A stretch of DNA of 64,000 nucleotides from Pseudomonas japonica (GTDB taxonomy: Bacteria > Pseudomonadota > Gammaproteobacteria > Pseudomonadales > Pseudomonadaceae): contig NZ_FZOL01000006.1 of NCBI RefSeq assembly GCF_900188455.1, forward strand, positions 1 to 64,000, in the 5' to 3' direction. The translations under genes were made by a program, and so were the position numbers. This document shows, one piece after another, positions 60,309 to 64,000 of the stretch. Within the stretch, counting starts at the first letter, position 1, and every line of letters begins with the position of its first letter. The notes beneath the pieces were generated by a model. That model made no database searches, was not told where the DNA came from, and worked only from the letters and a program-made list of their open reading frames with translations.

Positions 60309-60929
60309 ATGAGCATAGTGGCTATGCAGCATGACGCAAGGGGCGAGAGCCCGTTACATGCCACCGGCAGACTGATCTACCTGATGGGGCCTTCCGGTTC
60401 TGGCAAGGACAGTGTGATCGACCAGGCGCGCCCTGCGCTTCAGGCGCTGGGGGTGAGGATCGCCCGTCGGGTGATAACCCGTTCCGCCGAAGCGGTGGGG
60501 GAGGCGGCGCACAGCGTGACCCCGCAGTATTTTGCCGTGTTGCGCGAGGCGGGAGGCTTCGCCCTGGACTGGCAGGCCAACGGCCTGAGCTACGGTATTT
60601 CGCTGGAGATCGATGAGTGGCTGGCGCAAGGGCACTGGGTATTGGTCAATGGCTCCCGCGCGCATTTGCCAGTGGTGCGCGAACGCTACCCTGACCTGGT
60701 GCCGGTTCTCCTGAGCGTCACCCCCGATGCCCTGCGCGCTCGACTGCTGGGACGTGGCCGGGAAAGTGCGCAAGAGATCGAGGAGCGGCTGGCGCGCAAT
60801 CGCCTGGTGCCTGCAGACCTCGGGGACGATGTCCGCTCTCTGGACAACTCAACCACGCTGGATGAGGCCGTGCAGCGGCTGCTGGCTCTGTTGCATGAAG
60901 CGGGATTGGTGGCTCACAGCGAGAAGTGA
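60309..60929 (+). CDS. phnN: Ribose 1,5-bisphosphate phosphokinase PhnN
   Basis: Makes PRPP from ribose 1,5-bisphosphate, usually for C-P lyase phosphonate use. 206 aa with Walker A GPSGSGKDS (27-35) and a guanylate-kinase-like fold. Here it stands alone, without other phn genes in view. The start is uncertain: ATG at 60309 or 60324, neither with a good ribosome site. Homology begins at about residue 20. Confidence 0.85.
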   Translation: MSIVAMQHDARGESPLHATGRLIYLMGPSGSGKDSVIDQARPALQALGVRIARRVITRSAEAVGEAAHSVTPQYFAVLREAGGFALDWQANGLSYGISLEIDEWLAQGHWVLVNGSRAHLPVVRERYPDLVPVLLSVTPDALRARLLGRGRESAQEIEERLARNRLVPADLGDDVRSLDNSTTLDEAVQRLLALLHEAGLVAHSEK

Positions 60930-61111
60930 TCGTGTTCGCGTAGCGGGATCTGCTGCTGGCGTTGTTCCGGTACTTGGCCCAGTACGGCGGGATGAGCCGG
61001 CATTGAGGTTCTGTAGTCGAGGGAATGAACCGGCGTCGCCTTGGGCAGCATGCTCATGCCAATCACGGTGGCGAGGGCCAGGGCGTTGAGTGCGAGCAGG
61101 GCGTGAGTCAT
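60914..61111 (-). CDS. Small exported or membrane-anchored protein, 65 aa
   Basis: Unrecognised. The first 22 residues (MTHALLALNALALATVIGMS...) form a signal or anchor helix; the rest is polar, ending in REHDHFSL. The 3' end overlaps phnN by 16 bases, convergently. An in-frame ATG at 61144 with GGAAAGAGA upstream is an alternative start. Support is the hydrophobic N-terminus and codon pattern only. Confidence 0.5.
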   Translation of the reverse strand: MTHALLALNALALATVIGMSMLPKATPVHSLDYRTSMPAHPAVLGQVPEQRQQQIPLREHDHFSL

Positions 61112-61240
61112 GGTTGTGGTTCCGGGCTGTGGGATCGAGGGCATTCCGTTGTCTCTTTCCCAGCATGTGCCGTGCCAGCCATGTTTCTTAATTAAACCCT
61201 TATAAATCAATTAATTAGATCGTTATGAAAAGATGGTTTC

Positions 61241-61286
61241 CGTGCATCCTGCAATGATGGCTTTATGCTGTATTGCAAAATGCACG
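61241..61286. repeat. Interrupted palindrome upstream of tRNA-Arg(CCT)
   Basis: CGTGCAT-CC-TGCAAT, a 16-base centre, then ATTGCA-AA-ATGCACG. Both arm segments are perfect inverted repeats with a symmetric 2-base mismatch. Confidence 0.7.
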
Positions 61287-61405
61287 AACGACGGGCGTCC
61301 AGGGGGGAGCGTGGCAGGCAAAAAGCCCGATCCTTGGCATGACAAATGGCCTCCCGCTGGTTAACATGCACGCCTTCTGCCGTGTGGCGTTCGCCCGGGC
61401 TTCGT

Positions 61406-61482
61406 GTCTCAGTAGCTCAATTGGATAGAGCATCCCCCTCCTAAGGGGAAGGTTGGCAGTTCGAACCTGCCCTGGGACACCA
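61406..61482 (+). tRNA. tRNA-Arg(CCT)
   Basis: 77 nt with encoded CCA; acceptor GTCTCAG/CTGGGAC; anticodon CCT at 61440-61442. Genes for this tRNA are frequent integration sites for islands in Pseudomonas; no integrase is visible in the next 2.5 kb. Confidence 0.95.
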
Positions 61483-61612
61483 TCTCTCCCTTGTCCCGCA
61501 TTCAACAGCCCCTTTCAGGCATCGTCGCATCTCGCTCGCCGCATGCTGGCCCTTTCAAGTCACTGTTTTCACATAGCATTTTTCGCTTCATGGATAGAGA
61601 GACGTTTTCCAG

Positions 61613-61957
61613 ATGCGATTCAACTATGTGGCGCTGGCGATGCTGGCGCTGATCTCCATGGCGCCTTCGGCGCAGGCCAAGGGCTTGAACAAGCAGCAGA
61701 TCGAGATGTGCCGATGGGGCTCGGACATTGCCCGCTCAGCCCAGCACTCGAAGCTGTCCGGAACGACCCTGTGGCGAGCCCGGGAAAATCTCAAGGCACG
61801 AAAATACCCCCGCGCCTGGATGCCGAAAATGGCCCTCGGCATCACTGAGCAGACCTACGCCAGTCGCAGTCGTCTGCAGCCGGCATCGGTGAAGAAGACC
61901 TACTACGACGGCTGCATTCGCCACGAGCAGGCGCGTCAGCACCTCGGCAGGCGCTAG
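61613..61957 (+). CDS. Hypothetical exported protein
   Basis: A 114-aa protein with a clear signal peptide (1-22, cleaved at AQA-K). The mature part is basic, helical and has two cysteines (MCRWGS near 33 and GCIRHEQ near 101) that could form a disulfide. No family recognised. It is the first gene after tRNA-Arg(CCT), in its own unit. ATG at 61613 starts the signal peptide. Confidence 0.7.
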   Translation: MRFNYVALAMLALISMAPSAQAKGLNKQQIEMCRWGSDIARSAQHSKLSGTTLWRARENLKARKYPRAWMPKMALGITEQTYASRSRLQPASVKKTYYDGCIRHEQARQHLGRR

Positions 61958-62168
61958 TTGTCCTGAGAGCCGTGCCAGCCACGGGCCGGCACTCAGATTT
62001 CCTCAGAAACCGATTGCAGACAGAACGCAGCGCCACTGTTTATTTTGGCGCCGCGCATTGGCGCCGTTGCCGATGTAACCGCCTCGAGCGGTCTTGAATC
62101 GCCCCAGTGGATGTTTCACGACGGATTGCCCATTGCTCAGGAAGGTATTCACCCCTCAGGAGATGGCA
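61958..62168. other. Intergenic region, no gene seen
   Basis: About 210 bp. Contains TTGGCGCC and GGCGCC repeats (near 62047-62070) and AGGAG just before the mini-ORF at 62169. No supported promoter. Confidence 0.4.
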
Positions 62169-62243
62169 ATGAAGCATCTGCATTTCGATCGGCGGCCTGT
62201 CCAGTCAGGCGGCTTGTACCCCATGGCCAAGGTGTACCTGTGA
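62169..62243 (+). CDS. 24-codon mini-ORF coupled to the pentapeptide gene
   Basis: ATG with a strong AGGAG nine bases upstream; the product starts MKHLHFDRRPVQSGG and ends MAKVYL. Its stop overlaps the GTG of the next gene as GTGA. It may be a leader, a remnant, or the shifted true N-terminus of the downstream gene. The good ribosome site is the best evidence. Confidence 0.4.
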   Translation: MKHLHFDRRPVQSGGLYPMAKVYL

Positions 62244-64000
62244 GCGCGCTGGCGCCGGGTGTGTTCCTGGGCAAGTTCTCCTTCACTTCGCCGACGCAGG
62301 GCCGCAAGGCAGGCCTGGCCGTTCTCGAACGGCAGCACAGCGAGCACGAGCGCCGCTCTTTTCCCGCCATGCTCGCCGAGGCCGAGGCGGCGCTCGTCAG
62401 CGTTTACCAATCGCCTGACGGCAGCGCTCGTCTGCAGATCGACCAGCGCTGGATCGGCATCGACCCCACGACGGGTAACCTGACCCTGAACAACGCCCTG
62501 GCCGCGGCCGCGACCCTGCGCTTGACGGGCGAGCGTCCGGGGCAGGCCTGGGAGGTGCTGGTCGAGGGCAACTGGCTGCCCGTGGTGTTCTGCCCGCAAG
62601 CGTCGCAGGCGCTGTTGACCATCGATCGAGAGAGCGCCGCCGAATCGCGGTTCGAACCGACGCTCGTCACGCCCTCGCTGGCCATGCTTACAGCCAGCAA
62701 GCAAGGGCGCGGCGTGGACCTGACCCATGTCGTGCTGGACGGCGCGAGTGTCGCGGCGGTGGATTTCACCGGCGCGCGCTTTACCGGCGCCAGCCTGCGC
62801 GGCGCGGACTTTTCCGCTTGCACGCTGACCGCCGCTGATTTCCGCGGGGCGCGGCTCGACGGGGTGTCATTCGACGACGCGGTGCTGGACGGTGCCGATC
62901 TGAGGGATGTCTTCGCGCTGAAGGCGAGCCTGAAACGCTGTTCGCTGAAGCATATCCGCGGCGGCAATGCCAACTTCACCGCCGCCAACTTTTCCGACGC
63001 CGACCTGCATCAGGCGCAGCTGGATGCCAAGGTGCGGTTGTTCAGCCTGCCCCTGAGCCATGCCGACAATATGGGCAGCGGCCAGGCAGACGAGACCTTG
63101 CTGGCGGCCTTCCTTGACAGCGGTATAGCGTTGCCGCCGGGGCTTGTGATGCGCACGCTGGTGCCGGGGCGGCGCTGGCAACTCGGCGAGCGCAACGAAG
63201 GCTATCTGCTGCTCGGCACAGCCACCGCGATCGATGTCTTCCAGATCGACCCAAACGTGCGCCCGGCGGTTCTGTACAAGGCCATCTGCACCAATGCCCG
63301 CGCCTCCGGGGCCCATCTCGGTGGTGTCGATCTGCGCGCCGTGCAGTGGTGTGGCGAGCAGGCCACGCTCGATCACGCCGACCTCGACGAGGCGGCATTG
63401 AGCAACAGCCTGCTGGTGTCGCTCGACCTGTCCGGGGCATTTCTCAGTGGTGCCGACCTGAGCGGCAGTGTCCTGGTCGATGCGCGGATCGCTGGTTGCG
63501 CCCTCCAGGCGGACGGCGGCGCGCGGGCATTTTCCCTGGAAGGTGCGCAGATCCAGGGCGTCGATTTCAGCGGCAGCACGCTGGTGGATGCCCGGCTGAT
63601 CAATGCCAGCGTGTCGCTGGAGCAGGGGGTACCGCTGTTCACCTTGCCGCCGTCGGTATGGGATGACCTCGGCCCCGCCGGCCTCGCCGTGATGGCCCCG
63701 CGCTTCGCGATGGCCGGCTATCCGCTGGGCGCCGCACCGGGCCTGGAACTGGGGCGCTTCTGGTCGGTCGACGATCGCGACGTTGCCAAGCCTGGCGACT
63801 CTCGGGTCTACACGGTGCGCGAGATCGACGGGCAACTGCAGGTGTTCGATGGCGAGGGGGATACGGACGCGTTGTTCGTCCTGCCCTGGTCGGTGTCGTC
63901 CAGCCTGGAACGAGAGCATCCCGATGTTCTGTTGATCGCCGAGTTCCAGGCGTTCGGGTATGGCTTGTCGGCGACGGCGAGCATCCGCGCGAGCGAAGAC
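62240..64000 (+). CDS. Pentapeptide-repeat protein (3' end outside window)
   Basis: 587 codons open to the right edge, starting with GTG at 62240. The N-terminal 150 residues are a domain I do not recognise. From about 155 to 250 and 355 to 460 there are A(D/N)LxG-type pentapeptide repeats (FTGARFTGASLRGADF, DADLHQAQLDAK), forming right-handed beta-helices, separated by a globular insert. Such proteins occur next to type VI secretion genes and as DNA mimics; nothing here decides between these. No signal peptide is visible. Translation may depend on the mini-ORF upstream. Confidence 0.8.
   Translation, partial: MSALAPGVFLGKFSFTSPTQGRKAGLAVLERQHSEHERRSFPAMLAEAEAALVSVYQSPDGSARLQIDQRWIGIDPTTGNLTLNNALAAAATLRLTGERPGQAWEVLVEGNWLPVVFCPQASQALLTIDRESAAESRFEPTLVTPSLAMLTASKQGRGVDLTHVVLDGASVAAVDFTGARFTGASLRGADFSACTLTAADFRGARLDGVSFDDAVLDGADLRDVFALKASLKRCSLKHIRGGNANFTAANFSDADLHQAQLDAKVRLFSLPLSHADNMGSGQADETLLAAFLDSGIALPPGLVMRTLVPGRRWQLGERNEGYLLLGTATAIDVFQIDPNVRPAVLYKAICTNARASGAHLGGVDLRAVQWCGEQATLDHADLDEAALSNSLLVSLDLSGAFLSGADLSGSVLVDARIAGCALQADGGARAFSLEGAQIQGVDFSGSTLVDARLINASVSLEQGVPLFTLPPSVWDDLGPAGLAVMAPRFAMAGYPLGAAPGLELGRFWSVDDRDVAKPGDSRVYTVREIDGQLQVFDGEGDTDALFVLPWSVSSSLEREHPDVLLIAEFQAFGYGLSATASIRASED

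Overview
The window is a GC-rich chromosomal segment of a fluorescent-type Pseudomonas. It carries a series of genus-typical blocks in their expected neighbourhoods: plpD, the Cpx-type cluster, scpAB-rluB, phhABC/phhR, acsA, aotJQMP-argR, aruCFGDB-astE, alaS-lysC-csrA, tRNA-Ser plus tRNA-Arg, and amrZ. Pseudomonas REP/REPIN palindromes lie between the genes. Most of the window is core genome. The two ends look accessory.

Bases 1-6699 are the 3' part of a giant RTX adhesin of the LapA/MapA type. It has nearly five 735-bp near-identical repeats, a VWA domain, RTX nonapeptides and a type I secretion tail. The gene enters from the left edge. Bases 6.7-19.6 kb hold YbaN- and YecA-family proteins, recQ, a MarR regulator, the type Vd patatin plpD, a SelW-like protein, an EamA exporter, two AraC regulators, an LpxH-like phosphoesterase, trkH and a nitroreductase. 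Bases 19.6-22.7 kb form a Cpx-like stress operon: a coiled-coil membrane protein, a CpxR-like regulator, a Spy/CpxP-like chaperone and a sensor kinase. A GTAAA-N6-GTAAA box precedes the chaperone gene. Bases 22.8-28.2 kb carry yciI-yciB and the run rnm-yciO-scpA-scpB-rluB.

Bases 28.3-39 kb deal with aromatic amino acids and acetate: aroP, arfB, cysC, phhABC divergent from their activator phhR, and acsA. Candidate PhhR boxes sit upstream of phhA/phhR and possibly aroP. Exact A-rich Hfq/Crc (CA) motifs sit just upstream of the aroP, phhA and acsA starts. Together they suggest one regulatory logic for secondary carbon sources. Bases 39.3-51.7 kb hold the complete arginine module: uptake (aotJQMP), the regulator ArgR, and the arginine succinyltransferase pathway (aruC, aruF, aruG, aruD, aruB, a His-rich small protein, astE). 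TGTCGC-N8-AA ArgR half-sites precede both transcription units.

Bases 51.7-59.6 kb carry an FMN-riboswitch-controlled type II lumazine synthase, alaS, lysC with a likely internal start for a beta subunit, csrA/rsmA, tRNA-Ser(GCT), three tandem tRNA-Arg(ACG) genes and mgtE with a candidate leader peptide. Bases 59.6-64 kb hold amrZ with a candidate AlgU promoter, an orphan phnN, small exported proteins, tRNA-Arg(CCT), and a pentapeptide-repeat protein running off the right edge, preceded by a translationally coupled mini-ORF.

I found no CRISPR array, transposase, integrase or prophage. I did not identify a clearly new multi-gene defence or toxin system. The most novel-looking items are regulatory or small: the 169-bp inverted repeat after acsA, the mgtE and aroP leader ORFs, the mini-ORF/pentapeptide pair after tRNA-Arg(CCT), and an unannotated 43-codon gene after cysC.
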